This document shows positions 35,301 to 43,842 of a stretch of DNA of 64,000 nucleotides, one piece after another. The notes under the pieces were generated by a model that saw only the letters and a list, made by a program, of their open reading frames with translations, had not been told where the DNA came from and searched no databases. The position numbers and the translations under genes are program-made. The stretch's first letter is position 1. Each line of letters begins with the position of its first letter. Origin of the DNA: an uncultured Aquimarina sp. (GTDB taxonomy: Bacteria > Bacteroidota > Bacteroidia > Flavobacteriales > Flavobacteriaceae). The DNA is taken from positions 186,001 to 250,000 of the forward strand of contig CANMWA010000008.1 in NCBI GenBank assembly GCA_947501475.1. The letters run 5' to 3'.

Positions 35301-38300
35301 GGGAAGATATTATATGGGAAGGCCCAAGATAAAAAAACAGACCACCACTATTGGCGGTGATAGTTTTAGTACAGAAGAACAGTATGACTATACCAATTTT
35401 CTGGTCACCGAAAAACGAACCAAAGGTAATGGCACTCAATTCAACACGACGAGTTATGCCCATGATAGGTACGGTAACATTACAAAAGTGACTGTTACTC
35501 CCTATGGAGAAGCCAGTAGAACCAGTTCTTTTACCTATGATCCCTCTCGTCGATTTATAGAAAAATCGACAGACATCGAAGGGTTAGAAACTACCTATAC
35601 CTATGATCAGACAACGGGTATGGTGCTTACTGCCACCGACCCCTATAATCGAACCACGACAAACAAATATGATGCTTTTGATCGTTTAGAAAATAGTTTA
35701 GATTTTTTGGGCAATGCAGCTAGTACTTCGTATATCAAATCTGGTGGAGCTTATACGGTAAATACCAAGCTGGATGATGGGAGTGCGACCTCAGTAGTTT
35801 ATGACCCTTTAAAGCGTATGGTAAGTGAAAAGGTAAAAGGGTTTAAAGGTACATGGATCGAAACACAGTATAAATATGATGCATTAGGTAGAGTGTCTGA
35901 TGTGAGTGAGCCAGGCTCATCCTCTTTATGGAACACGACACAATATGATATATATGGCAGGATAAAATCTCAGATCTTAGCCACTGGTAAAACCATTAAC
36001 TATACCTATAATGGTCTGGTTACTACCGTAAATGATGGTACCAAAACGGTGACCACCACCAGAGATGCCATGGGTAATGTCACAAAAGTAGAGGACCCGG
36101 GCGGTACCATTACTTATACTTATTATGGTAATGGAGCGATGAAATCTTCAAGTTATGGCGGGATCACCCAAATCATAGAACAAGACGGTTGGGGACGCAA
36201 AACCAAACTTACCGATCCTTCTGCCGGGGTATATACCTATGCTTATAATGGTTTTGGAGAAATCACCAAAGAAACGACCCCTAAAGGTACCACTACCCAT
36301 ACCTATGATGTATATGGTAAGGTGCTTACCACCGCTACCAAAGGGGATCAGACTGATATGACTACCCAATATGCGTATGATACCAATACCAAACTTTTAA
36401 AAACGATCACTGCTAACGATACCCATCTTAATAATAGTTATGTGTATACCTATGGGTATGATAGCTATCAACGGCCTATCACCCTTACAGAGCGTGCCAA
36501 TACCAATACGTTTGAAAAAGGAGTGAGTTATGATCGGTTTGGTCGTGTTGAGGAAGAAATATTTACTATCAATGTAAATGGTATTCGTAACTCGATAAAA
36601 AGCAGTAATGGTTACGATACGGCTTCGGGGATACCCAACGCAATTTCTGTGACCGATGGGTTAGATCCAGCAACAACCGTTTGGAAATTAAACAAAACCA
36701 ATCGCAGAGGGCAAGCTACCGAGGCAGTCTTTGGTAATGAAATGGTGAGTACCATGCAGTACGATGGTCTGGGATTTGCGACCATAAGAAAAGATGTTTT
36801 TGTTGATGGTAATACTACCAAAGTAGCTTTAGATAATACCTACAAATTTGATCCGGTGCGGGGTAATTTATTAAACAGATCGCAGCTATTATCTCCCAAA
36901 GAAGTATTTAATTATGACAGTCAGGATCGTTTGATCACTACGCGCTTAACAGATGCTGCCGGGGTTACCATTAGCAGTACCCAAAACACTTATGATAACT
37001 CAGGAAGATTTGATAAAAGAGATGAGATTGGAGCGTATCGTTATAAGGCGGGTGATAAACGGTATCAGTTAAAAGAGATCGCTCTTAATACAACAGGAGA
37101 AACACTGTATGAAAACCGAGCAAGACAACAAGTGACCTATAATGCCTTTAAAAAACCTGTAGAGGTGATAGAAAAAGGTAAAGGACGCGTGAGTTTTGCC
37201 TATGGCCCAATGATGAATCGTACCCATGCGTGGTATGGTGGCGAGCAAGAGGATAAAACCAAACGACGCTATCATAAGTACTACTCCTCGATCATGCCGG
37301 TAGAGGTCGTGCAGGATACACAAAACAATACCCATAAGATTATTACTTATATAGGTGGTGATGCGTATAATGCGCCGATGGTAGATATCAAAGAAAACTC
37401 CTCACCACTAGAGGAACCAACAGGAGGGATCTACTATCTGCATAGAGATCACCTGGGGAGTATTCTAGCCATTAGTGATCGTGAGGCCACAGTAGTCGAA
37501 CAGCGTCATTTTGATGCCTGGGGAACTGTTGATGCGTTTACAACCAATGGTACAGAACAAGAGTTTACCTATGCCAATACATTATTGGGGCGAGGCTATA
37601 CCGGGCACGAGCATTTTACCGATATACGCCTTATCCACATGAACGGACGTATGTATGACCCGCAATTGGGTAGGTTTTTATCCCCTGATAATTATATACA
37701 AAACCCTTATGATACACAAAGTTATAACCGTTATGGGTATGTGTTAAACAATCCTTTAAAGTATACCGACCCTAGTGGGGAGATTCTTGTAGAATCAGCC
37801 GTTGGAGGCTATTATGCTGTTGCGGGAGCTATTATGTTGGGATCTGCGATTGCAGATGCTTTGCAGCCTTATAATATTGGAGAAATCTCTAGTGCTTTAG
37901 GAAGTACTTTTGATGGTTTAAACAACGCTATAGGAGAAGGGTTTCAAAATCTAGGAGATACTATCGGCAGTGGCATTAAAGATCTATTAAGTGCTCCGAT
38001 TAGTGCTCTGTCTAGTTTGTTTGGTAGAGGAAGAGACAGAGGAAGAGACAGGCGATCTAGCCCGGCAGCAAACGTGATTCCACCCCAATCTTTGGTGAGT
38101 GATCCGATGATGACTTCATTTGCCGGTGTAGTGCCAGTGATGTTTAGTAGCGGTGCGATCGATGGGGTTTTAGGAGGTGCGTATTCTACTTTTGAGGGAT
38201 TAAAACAGCATTTTTCTGCACAAGGCTTCTCGGGTAGGGCTAACCTAATTGCTATAGTTATGGGTGGTAACTCTATACAACAATGGAATAAAATTCGTAG

Positions 38301-38778
38301 TTTAGCATCTGCTGGATATGATCAAACTGTCTTGATTGTAAGTAATGTAAGTAGTTATGTTGCTAATATCCCTAACATGTCTAGTTATGACATAGGATAT
38401 GGTTTAGGTTTTGGCTTTGAAAAAGCTGCTGAAATAGCACTGGTATCCAGAGGAGCAGGATTGATGAATGCCGCGAGAGGAGGGCAAACTATTGTCGGCG
38501 AAGGAATGAAAAGAGTTAGTACAGCTGCAATGCAAAACCCTGGATCTACAATATTAAATAATATGCCTAAATTTTCTGGTTCGCCACATCAAGTAACCAG
38601 CCAAATGATGCAGTATAATCGTAAATGGCTATTACAGCAAATGAGAAGTGGAAAACCAATTAAGGATATAGGATTAGATCCAAGACGAGGAACTCCAAGT
38701 ATTTTTTATCAAATGGAACAAAATATGATTAGGAACTATTTAAAGCTTCACCCAAATGCATTTCAAATTATCAAATAA
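32386..38778 (+). CDS. SpvB/FG-GAP/RHS-repeat polymorphic toxin
   Basis: This 2130-residue secreted protein has a signal peptide (ending LHAQ). An SpvB-like N-terminal domain (about 60-300) precedes FG-GAP/VCBS-like calcium-binding repeats with DxNGDGxTDI motifs near residues 358, 488, 560, 610 and 672. A long array of RHS/YD repeats follows to about 1700. The RHS core signature LGRFLSPDNYI to YTDPSGE spans about 1761-1797. After the core, some 330 variable residues contain hydrophobic segments and a small C-terminal domain (SPHQVTSQMMQYNRKW to the end), the presumed toxin. TcB/RHS proteins encapsulate their toxin in a hollow shell. The toxin activity is not recognised. The immunity gene overlaps the stop. 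Confidence 0.9.
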   Translation: MKSLYTTIYCLLCFVVTTTSLHAQNYTVFNPTDDETVIKTHDLEVNETESLSLSGGRLYPSSAAPTVARSSGSGVEETPGVLSVSLTGAATYAVPIAVPPGIDGVAPQIAITYNSQGGNGIAGWGWDISGISSITRIPATKYHDGFDDPVDFDGNDRFALDGQRLILKSRGAGLDALYETENYSNLRISIARNVFSVGYPDGSRAGYLQKSRNEYVMTLWKNPQGVTIKYYHSKKNEVLRLDRIEYGANNSIKFKYGTRTRNEQSYIKGTGFVRSDLLNKIEVYGNNKLYRTYTIAHNTNSLGYDRVSSIQEKSGTSVYDPIVFDYDTTDPSSIGYTSSTGIDNSGVEQPSSYVVPLDINGNGKMDFAVVPKPGYGNTLWIHQKRFYSDGYTTATSINAGIRYRFRAAVPTTILDAQHRISAAKALTVIKQRTRNSPEVRFGVYGTGGAGNIGLDYEKVWYTPTYRKDDDSNCNRISIPVPQQYVSGDFNGDGLTDILAIPKVVISRTCVPLGVKCSCPNITLTEKPRMIELDRRKTNNFVTELSNAIDELGYAKLSTGDFNGDGRTDILAQGKTGFTVYTLDDDNTSLVKLWSTLDNTLNASSLLLLGDYNGDGKTDIMITTAYGSKNYRMYVSVGNDFILTTTTHPFSYRKTTGINTNGSLYTYNLIPIDINGDGKTDIIDYHTYSRSGRTDGDQSVFVYYNTSVSDTGVPKFAFQGYATKSGNVVHYPIPIFLSPNQPNRSLEFASISNQWISSFTFSLDHRKDVSLKKVTKGGVSYDLGYRNLDANAQYPIYIHNPDNIYPYRGLRSIPGMRLVSTIERSSGNHPIVKQEYYYKGATTHIDGKGFLGFEAVARSNWHTGNDDRLFTVTHYDPKRMGAVTQQYQMEGFYSFTTPVNYITKTDYKYIHNLSTSKVFKITPESVTIQNKLQGTSITKNYVFDSYNNLTRETVNYSGHGSTVTETIYENSLTGRYYMGRPKIKKQTTTIGGDSFSTEEQYDYTNFLVTEKRTKGNGTQFNTTSYAHDRYGNITKVTVTPYGEASRTSSFTYDPSRRFIEKSTDIEGLETTYTYDQTTGMVLTATDPYNRTTTNKYDAFDRLENSLDFLGNAASTSYIKSGGAYTVNTKLDDGSATSVVYDPLKRMVSEKVKGFKGTWIETQYKYDALGRVSDVSEPGSSSLWNTTQYDIYGRIKSQILATGKTINYTYNGLVTTVNDGTKTVTTTRDAMGNVTKVEDPGGTITYTYYGNGAMKSSSYGGITQIIEQDGWGRKTKLTDPSAGVYTYAYNGFGEITKETTPKGTTTHTYDVYGKVLTTATKGDQTDMTTQYAYDTNTKLLKTITANDTHLNNSYVYTYGYDSYQRPITLTERANTNTFEKGVSYDRFGRVEEEIFTINVNGIRNSIKSSNGYDTASGIPNAISVTDGLDPATTVWKLNKTNRRGQATEAVFGNEMVSTMQYDGLGFATIRKDVFVDGNTTKVALDNTYKFDPVRGNLLNRSQLLSPKEVFNYDSQDRLITTRLTDAAGVTISSTQNTYDNSGRFDKRDEIGAYRYKAGDKRYQLKEIALNTTGETLYENRARQQVTYNAFKKPVEVIEKGKGRVSFAYGPMMNRTHAWYGGEQEDKTKRRYHKYYSSIMPVEVVQDTQNNTHKIITYIGGDAYNAPMVDIKENSSPLEEPTGGIYYLHRDHLGSILAISDREATVVEQRHFDAWGTVDAFTTNGTEQEFTYANTLLGRGYTGHEHFTDIRLIHMNGRMYDPQLGRFLSPDNYIQNPYDTQSYNRYGYVLNNPLKYTDPSGEILVESAVGGYYAVAGAIMLGSAIADALQPYNIGEISSALGSTFDGLNNAIGEGFQNLGDTIGSGIKDLLSAPISALSSLFGRGRDRGRDRRSSPAANVIPPQSLVSDPMMTSFAGVVPVMFSSGAIDGVLGGAYSTFEGLKQHFSAQGFSGRANLIAIVMGGNSIQQWNKIRSLASAGYDQTVLIVSNVSSYVANIPNMSSYDIGYGLGFGFEKAAEIALVSRGAGLMNAARGGQTIVGEGMKRVSTAAMQNPGSTILNNMPKFSGSPHQVTSQMMQYNRKWLLQQMRSGKPIKDIGLDPRRGTPSIFYQMEQNMIRNYLKLHPNAFQIIK

Positions 38779-39188
38779 TGATTGAAGGAAAAGAATATAT
38801 AAAAATAGTAAAATCGTTTTATTCCTTTCTTGAACTGGAATTTGGTTTTAATAAAGTGAATGAAATAATTAATGGAAATGCTTTTTATGATGTTGAATAC
38901 AAGAATAAAGAAAAACTAGTTTCTATTTCTTATGAAAATATAGAAGATCATTTAGAAGTAATTGTTTTTAAACTATTTAATGGTGCGGTACCAGACTATG
39001 ATGACAAGTCTAAAACACTGCATTTATCTGAACTTAATAAATTACTTGTCAAAAAAATTGACAAAAAACAAATAAATTTAAATGCTCAGTACTTTTCTAA
39101 GTATAATGCCAAAGACAATTTAGAAAGAAAATTATTGAAAGCAGCAAAAGAATTGAGATTATGTTTAAAATATTTTAATCAAATATAA
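38778..39188 (+). CDS. Presumed immunity protein of the RHS toxin
   Basis: This 136-residue cytoplasmic protein is AT-rich and has no signal peptide. Its ATG overlaps the toxin stop (TAATG), the usual position of immunity genes. The start (MIEGKEYIKIVKSFYSFLEL) and the SYENIEDHLEVIVFKL segment suggest an alpha-beta fold. No immunity family is recognised by me. The function is inferred from position. The base composition matches the toxin tip, as expected for a tip-immunity cassette that is exchanged as one unit. Confidence 0.65.
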   Translation: MIEGKEYIKIVKSFYSFLELEFGFNKVNEIINGNAFYDVEYKNKEKLVSISYENIEDHLEVIVFKLFNGAVPDYDDKSKTLHLSELNKLLVKKIDKKQINLNAQYFSKYNAKDNLERKLLKAAKELRLCLKYFNQI

Positions 39189-39258
39189 TAGTTTAATTTA
39201 CCTACTTCTTATAAAAAGAAATACAGAATTTTGCAGTAGAGTTTAAATATATAAATGT

Positions 39259-39288
39259 AAGCCATCCTTAGGGGATGGCTTTTTTTTT
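39259..39288 (+). terminator. Strong intrinsic terminator after the toxin-immunity pair
   Basis: AAGCCATCC, loop TTAGG, and GGATGGCTT form a 9-bp stem followed by an unbroken T run. It ends the rightward transcription of the toxin locus. The rest of the gap to the integrase shows nothing clear. Confidence 0.92.
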
Positions 39289-39423
39289 ATTAATATGGTT
39301 ACATTCTTTTATAGAAATAACAAGTATTCTTGATAAATACTACCCTATGGGAATTATACAATTAAAGGGTATAATAGAAAGTTCTACAATTAGTTATATT
39401 GTTAAAGAAATAGATTTAAAATT

Positions 39424-40638
39424 TTAGAAATCTAAAACATTATTCAAAGCTTCATCTGTTTTACTATGATCAAAATTGCTTTGATAATTTATCGTAGTTT
39501 GTATATCTGAATGTCTGTATAATTTTTGTAAACTTTGAACAGGTATTTTAGCTCCAGAAATATTACCAAAGCTATGACGAGCTATATGACAGCTTATAGT
39601 TTTCTGGATCTCTGCCTTTTTTGCGATTCGCTTTAAATAATAATTGAAAGTAGATTTTGCATTGTCTACTTTTTTATCTAAAACTTCTATGTTTTTTAAA
39701 TTAACATCCTTTAAATAAGGAAATACAACATCATTTGCTCTTTTTTTCAAAGGTTTGTAATGTTCTAATATTTCTAAGGCTTTTTTAGGCAATTGCAAGG
39801 AATCGTATTTCGTGTTTTTATTCATAGAATAATACAATCTACCATTTTGTATTTCACTCCATTTCATAGTCAACACATCCCCTATTCGCATTCCTGCCAA
39901 ATAAAAAGAAAACAGAAACACTTTTTGAGTATGCCATATTTTACTACCAACTTCAAGTTCTACATTTTCAAACCTTTTTAATTCATCGGTATTCAAGCCA
40001 ATTTTTGCAGTTGAAGTATTTTTTATTTTTATACTACTTTTTTTACCAAAAGGGTAAAGATCAGCTTTGACCAAATCCTCATCAATAGCATTGTTATACA
40101 TATTCCTTATAAAGGATAAATTACTGCTAATCGTAGTAGATTTATAGCCGTGTTCTTCTAAATAAGCAATAAACCTTTTTAATAGTCTTGTATTAATTTC
40201 TTCAAATGTTATATTTTCATCCTTTGTAAAATCTCTAAACCTCTGAACATGATATTTCACAGATCTTATTGTGCCAAGTTTTTTTGTCTTTTTCAAATAA
40301 CTAAGGTGTTCATCAGCGATTCTAAAAAAACCAATACCTACGCGATTACCCTTGACCCTTTGTACAAGTCTGTCAAGATCATATTCTTTGTTTTCAGATT
40401 CATAATTAGTAATAAGATTTCTAGCCAAAGCGAGCTTGCTATCAGCTTTATTATTAATTTGTAAATGATTAATATGTGATTTTTTGACTACCCTATCCTT
40501 AGCATTCCAATGCTTTTCATCAATCCATGTAATATTAATGTATTTTGGAATGCGGTTTTTAATAATACGCAAAGCAATAGGGTATTGTCCGTCACTGTTC
40601 TTATTACTTTTATATAATAGAATTTTTAATGATGCCAT
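39424..40638 (-). CDS. int: Tyrosine recombinase integrase
   Basis: This 404-residue site-specific recombinase has an N-terminal Bacteroidota-type arm-binding domain (residues 1-90). A SAM-like core-binding domain (about 100-195) and the catalytic domain follow. Active-site residues are visible: Arg251 in LAGMRIGD, Lys near 277, His351 and Arg354 in HIARHSFG, His376 in YRHSDIQ, and the nucleophile Tyr385 in TTINYQ. It lies 160 bp inside the right attachment site, pointing into the element. It is expected to integrate and excise the 25.5-kb element at the 15-bp core. Confidence 0.95.
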   Translation of the reverse strand: MASLKILLYKSNKNSDGQYPIALRIIKNRIPKYINITWIDEKHWNAKDRVVKKSHINHLQINNKADSKLALARNLITNYESENKEYDLDRLVQRVKGNRVGIGFFRIADEHLSYLKKTKKLGTIRSVKYHVQRFRDFTKDENITFEEINTRLLKRFIAYLEEHGYKSTTISSNLSFIRNMYNNAIDEDLVKADLYPFGKKSSIKIKNTSTAKIGLNTDELKRFENVELEVGSKIWHTQKVFLFSFYLAGMRIGDVLTMKWSEIQNGRLYYSMNKNTKYDSLQLPKKALEILEHYKPLKKRANDVVFPYLKDVNLKNIEVLDKKVDNAKSTFNYYLKRIAKKAEIQKTISCHIARHSFGNISGAKIPVQSLQKLYRHSDIQTTINYQSNFDHSKTDEALNNVLDF

Positions 40639-40659
40639 ATTGAACTATAAATATCAACC

Positions 40660-40689
40660 CAAATATACAATTAAACATATATTAAACAA
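40660..40689 (-). promoter_or_regulatory. Integrase promoter, Bacteroidota consensus
   Basis: On the minus strand a TTG (40687-40689) is followed after exactly 19 bp by TATATTTG (40660-40667), which matches the TTG-N19-TAnnTTTG consensus. It is 21 bp upstream of the integrase start codon. Confidence 0.7.
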
Positions 40690-40741
40690 ATATCATATTC
40701 TAATGTCATTAAACAATTTCAAATAGTGCTTAAAAACAAGA

Positions 40742-40765
40742 AAACACCAGTATTAACTGGTGTTT
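40742..40765 (-). terminator. Replacement terminator inside the right element end
   Basis: The stem AAACACCAGT / ACTGGTGTTT is perfect (10 bp, 4-nt loop). On the minus strand it is followed by a T-rich tail (TTTTCTTGTTTTT). It would stop read-through from the POT operon before it reaches the integrase. Confidence 0.65.
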
Positions 40766-40799
40766 AAGTATATTAAAGAATATTAGAAATCATTATAAT

Positions 40800-40814
40800 T
40801 CGTTTTTGGGAAAC
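40800..40814 (+). repeat. attR core, 15-bp direct repeat
   Basis: TCGTTTTTGGGAAAC is identical to 15289-15303. Host sequence GAGTAAAGTT follows at 40815-40824; it is half of the terminator stem whose other half lies at 15281-15290. The copies are 25,511 bp apart. Confidence 0.88.
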
Positions 40815-40837
40815 GAGTAAAGTTAAGTATTATTATT

Positions 40838-42406
40838 TTATCGCACCCCGTGCATTAGTTTCTTCAATAATGGGTTTAATAATATCATTAGTACACCTGC
40901 TGCTGCTGGTACTATGGTAAATATCAAAAAGAAGGTTGACAATGAGTACTCACTAGTAATTTTATCAATCATACCTCCTAGCTGTCCTGCAGACCAATTT
41001 CCAATAAAAATTGCTAAATACCATACTCCAAACATTAAACCGATAAGCTTTGGAGATACCAATTTACTAACATAAGACAATCCCACAGGGGATAAGAACA
41101 ACTCTCCGATAGTATGAAATAAATATGCCAAAATTAGCCAGACCATACTTACTGCAGCAGTTTCTGCACCTTGCGGAATAGAAATCGCTCCAAACGCTAA
41201 TAAAGCAAAACCGAAACCTAAAAGTATGAGGCCTAATCCAAACTTTACAGCTGCTGATGGGTTGTATTTACTCTCCCATAATTTTGAAAATAAGGGTGCA
41301 AATGAGATAATAAACAATGAATTTAAAATCCCGAACCATGAAGCAGGTACTTCTGTAGTATCAGCATTAAACTCGCGATATAATTTCCATGCGACTATGG
41401 CCCAAATTATCGCAAAACTAAATCCTAAAATACTATTGGATAATGATATTTTCTTAAAGGTCTGAACAAATAATTTATAAAGCACCCAAGTAATAATTAC
41501 CAAAGGTACTAATGTTATTATCGCATCAACTATTTTAAAAATTGTCGCGCTATCACCGACCAAAATTCGATTAGTATACTTACTTGCAAAAATAGTCATT
41601 GACCCTCCTGCTTGTTCGAATGCTGCCCAAAAGAATATGGTAAAGAATGCCAAAATTGCTACTACAACATACCTGTCTTTCTGAACTTTCGAACTCACCT
41701 TTACCTCTTCAACAACTTCTTCTACCGTGTCTTCAATTACATCATCAACTTCATCGAGTTCCAGCTTCTGTTTAGGAGATAGTCCTACTTTTTCAAAAAT
41801 ACTTCTACCAAACCAGAATTGAAGCATTCCTAGTAGCATAAATATCCCTGCCAAACCAAAACCAAAACTCCAACTTATTTTTTCTCCAATATATCCGCAA
41901 AGCATTATCCCTAAGAAAGCTCCTGCGTTAACCCCCATATAGTAAATTGTATATGCGCCATCTTTCTTTTCTTCATTCTTATCATACAATCCACTAACAA
42001 TAGATGTTAAGTTTGGTTTAAACAAACCATTACCTATAATTAAACATGCCAATCCTATGTATAGAAACATAGGGGTTTCTAATGCCATAGAAATATGACC
42101 TAAGGTCATAAACAATGCTCCAAGCGCCACGGCTTTTCTATACCCTAGAAATTTATCGGCTATAAACCCTCCAAGTATTGGTGTAAGATACACAAGACCT
42201 GTATACCAACCATAAAGTTTAAGAGCATCTTCGTTACTCCATGCCCAGCCCCCGTCAATAATCTGGCTTGTTAGAAATAAGACGAAAAGAGCACGCATTC
42301 CGTAATATGAAAAGCGCTCCCACATTTCTGTAAAAAATAGTACAAATAATGAAGGTTTATGGCCTAGAAGACTAAACGTGTTTGAATCGTTTGATACTGT
42401 ACTCAT
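40838..42406 (-). CDS. Proton-dependent oligopeptide transporter (POT family)
   Basis: This 522-residue MFS-fold carrier takes up di- and tripeptides with protons. Its family signature near the N-terminus is FTEMWERFSYYGMRALFVLF, with the ExxERFxYY proton-coupling motif. IYYMGVNAGAFLG is the second POT signature (PTR2 2). About 12-14 helices are seen. An acidic insertion (EVDDVIEDTVEEVVEEVK) lies in the central cytoplasmic loop. It starts 9 bp after the upstream POT gene and is the last gene of the dpp-POT-POT operon. Its own terminator has been split by the element. Confidence 0.95.
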   Translation of the reverse strand: MSTVSNDSNTFSLLGHKPSLFVLFFTEMWERFSYYGMRALFVLFLTSQIIDGGWAWSNEDALKLYGWYTGLVYLTPILGGFIADKFLGYRKAVALGALFMTLGHISMALETPMFLYIGLACLIIGNGLFKPNLTSIVSGLYDKNEEKKDGAYTIYYMGVNAGAFLGIMLCGYIGEKISWSFGFGLAGIFMLLGMLQFWFGRSIFEKVGLSPKQKLELDEVDDVIEDTVEEVVEEVKVSSKVQKDRYVVVAILAFFTIFFWAAFEQAGGSMTIFASKYTNRILVGDSATIFKIVDAIITLVPLVIITWVLYKLFVQTFKKISLSNSILGFSFAIIWAIVAWKLYREFNADTTEVPASWFGILNSLFIISFAPLFSKLWESKYNPSAAVKFGLGLILLGFGFALLAFGAISIPQGAETAAVSMVWLILAYLFHTIGELFLSPVGLSYVSKLVSPKLIGLMFGVWYLAIFIGNWSAGQLGGMIDKITSEYSLSTFFLIFTIVPAAAGVLMILLNPLLKKLMHGVR

Positions 42407-42415
42407 AAATTCAAT

Positions 42416-43810
42416 TTATTCAGCAACATCAGCTAGTTCGAAACCTTCAGCCTCTTCATTAATAGTACCTTCTTTGTCTTCAACACCATGCGTGAATACT
42501 TCTAATTTCTTTCTGAATAACATCACAATCGATCCAAATGCTACACAAAAAACTGCTATACCTGTAAAAATTGCAAATTCTCCTTGACTCTCAGCCCATT
42601 CTCCTAGTAATCCAGCAAGTTTATTTCCAAAACCAGTCATTGCGAAGTATACTCCCATCATTAGTGCACCATATTTTACAGGAGCTAATTTGGTGATAAA
42701 AGAAAGTGCTACTGGTGAGATACAAAGTTCCCCAATGGTATGAAACAGGTAAGCCAAAACTAACCAGTACATTGCTGATGAGCCATCAGAATTAAACTCC
42801 ATAGATGCAGCTGTCATAAAAAAGAAGCCTGTACCCATAATAATAAGTCCAATAATCATTTTAAACAATGAACTTGAAACTTTACCTTTTAATTTTCTAT
42901 TTGCCCAATATAATGCTACTGAAGTACCTAAGAAAATGATAAACATTGCATTTAAAGACTGGAACCAAGAAGCTGGAACTTCCCACCCCATAAGCATTCT
43001 ATTTGTCTTCTCTTTCGCATAAAGGTTCATTAGTCCACCAGCTTGCTCAAAGGCTCCCCAGAAAACAATCACTAATAAAAATGAAATAAGAAGTACAATA
43101 ACTCTATCTTTTTCTATTTTGGTAAGTGGTTTTTTCATTGCTTCTTTGTCTTCATTTTTTTCTGAAGCTCCTAAAAAATCACCAACATTTGCAAGATATT
43201 TTTGACCCACAAGGTATTGTATTAACCCTAGGGCCATTCCTATACCTGCAAGACCAAATCCATAATGCCATCCATGCACTTCACCTACATACCCTACTAT
43301 CAAACTGGATAAGAAAGCACCTAAGTTAATCCCTATATAAAAAATAGTAAATCCTTTATCTCTTCTAATATCTCCTTGTTTATACAAACCACCTACCATT
43401 GTTGAGATATTTGGTTTTAACATTCCTACTCCAGCTATAATTAAACCAAGACCAGAATACCACGCCCACATCTGTTCTACTGCCAAAATACTATGCCCTG
43501 CAACTAATAGAATCCCTCCTACTAACACAGATTTTTTTTGGCCTAAAAATTTATCTGCAATCCATCCTCCTGGAATTGATGCCACATAAACCAACATAGT
43601 ATACCAGCCGTAAAGTGCTAAAGCTTCTCCAGAAGACCAACCTAAACCAGCATTTTCATCAACTGTTTTTGCGGTTAGATACAACACAAAAATTGCTCTC
43701 ATCCCATAGTAAGAGAAACGCTCCCACATTTCTGTAAAAAATAATATGTATAATCCCACCGGATGTCCAAAAAGCTCCTTTTGATGAGCCGCTTTAACTG
43801 TATTTGCCAT
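42416..43810 (-). CDS. Proton-dependent oligopeptide transporter (POT family), paralogue
   Basis: This 464-residue POT carrier is related to its downstream neighbour. The signature FFTEMWERFSYYGMRAIFVL and the second signature FYIGINLGAFLSSLIVGYVG are present. It is shorter than the paralogue, because the central loop has a smaller insertion. The gene lies 32 bp after the dipeptidyl peptidase gene, so the operon couples extracytoplasmic dipeptide release to uptake. The two carriers may differ in substrate range. Confidence 0.94.
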   Translation of the reverse strand: MANTVKAAHQKELFGHPVGLYILFFTEMWERFSYYGMRAIFVLYLTAKTVDENAGLGWSSGEALALYGWYTMLVYVASIPGGWIADKFLGQKKSVLVGGILLVAGHSILAVEQMWAWYSGLGLIIAGVGMLKPNISTMVGGLYKQGDIRRDKGFTIFYIGINLGAFLSSLIVGYVGEVHGWHYGFGLAGIGMALGLIQYLVGQKYLANVGDFLGASEKNEDKEAMKKPLTKIEKDRVIVLLISFLLVIVFWGAFEQAGGLMNLYAKEKTNRMLMGWEVPASWFQSLNAMFIIFLGTSVALYWANRKLKGKVSSSLFKMIIGLIIMGTGFFFMTAASMEFNSDGSSAMYWLVLAYLFHTIGELCISPVALSFITKLAPVKYGALMMGVYFAMTGFGNKLAGLLGEWAESQGEFAIFTGIAVFCVAFGSIVMLFRKKLEVFTHGVEDKEGTINEEAEGFELADVAE

Positions 43811-43842
43811 TATGTTAGTTTAATTTATTAGCTTAAAATGAT

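Noticed and set aside
34987..35463. 158-codon open frame on the minus strand inside the RHS gene
   Set aside because: It is a shadow of the RHS/YD repeat frame; biased codon use opens the opposite strand.
15289..40814. Ordinary tailed prophage
   Set aside because: No terminase, portal, capsid protease, tail tube or baseplate proteins can be found among the genes, all of which are accounted for.
15289..40814. Conjugative or mobilizable element
   Set aside because: No relaxase, coupling protein or Tra genes are seen in the element.
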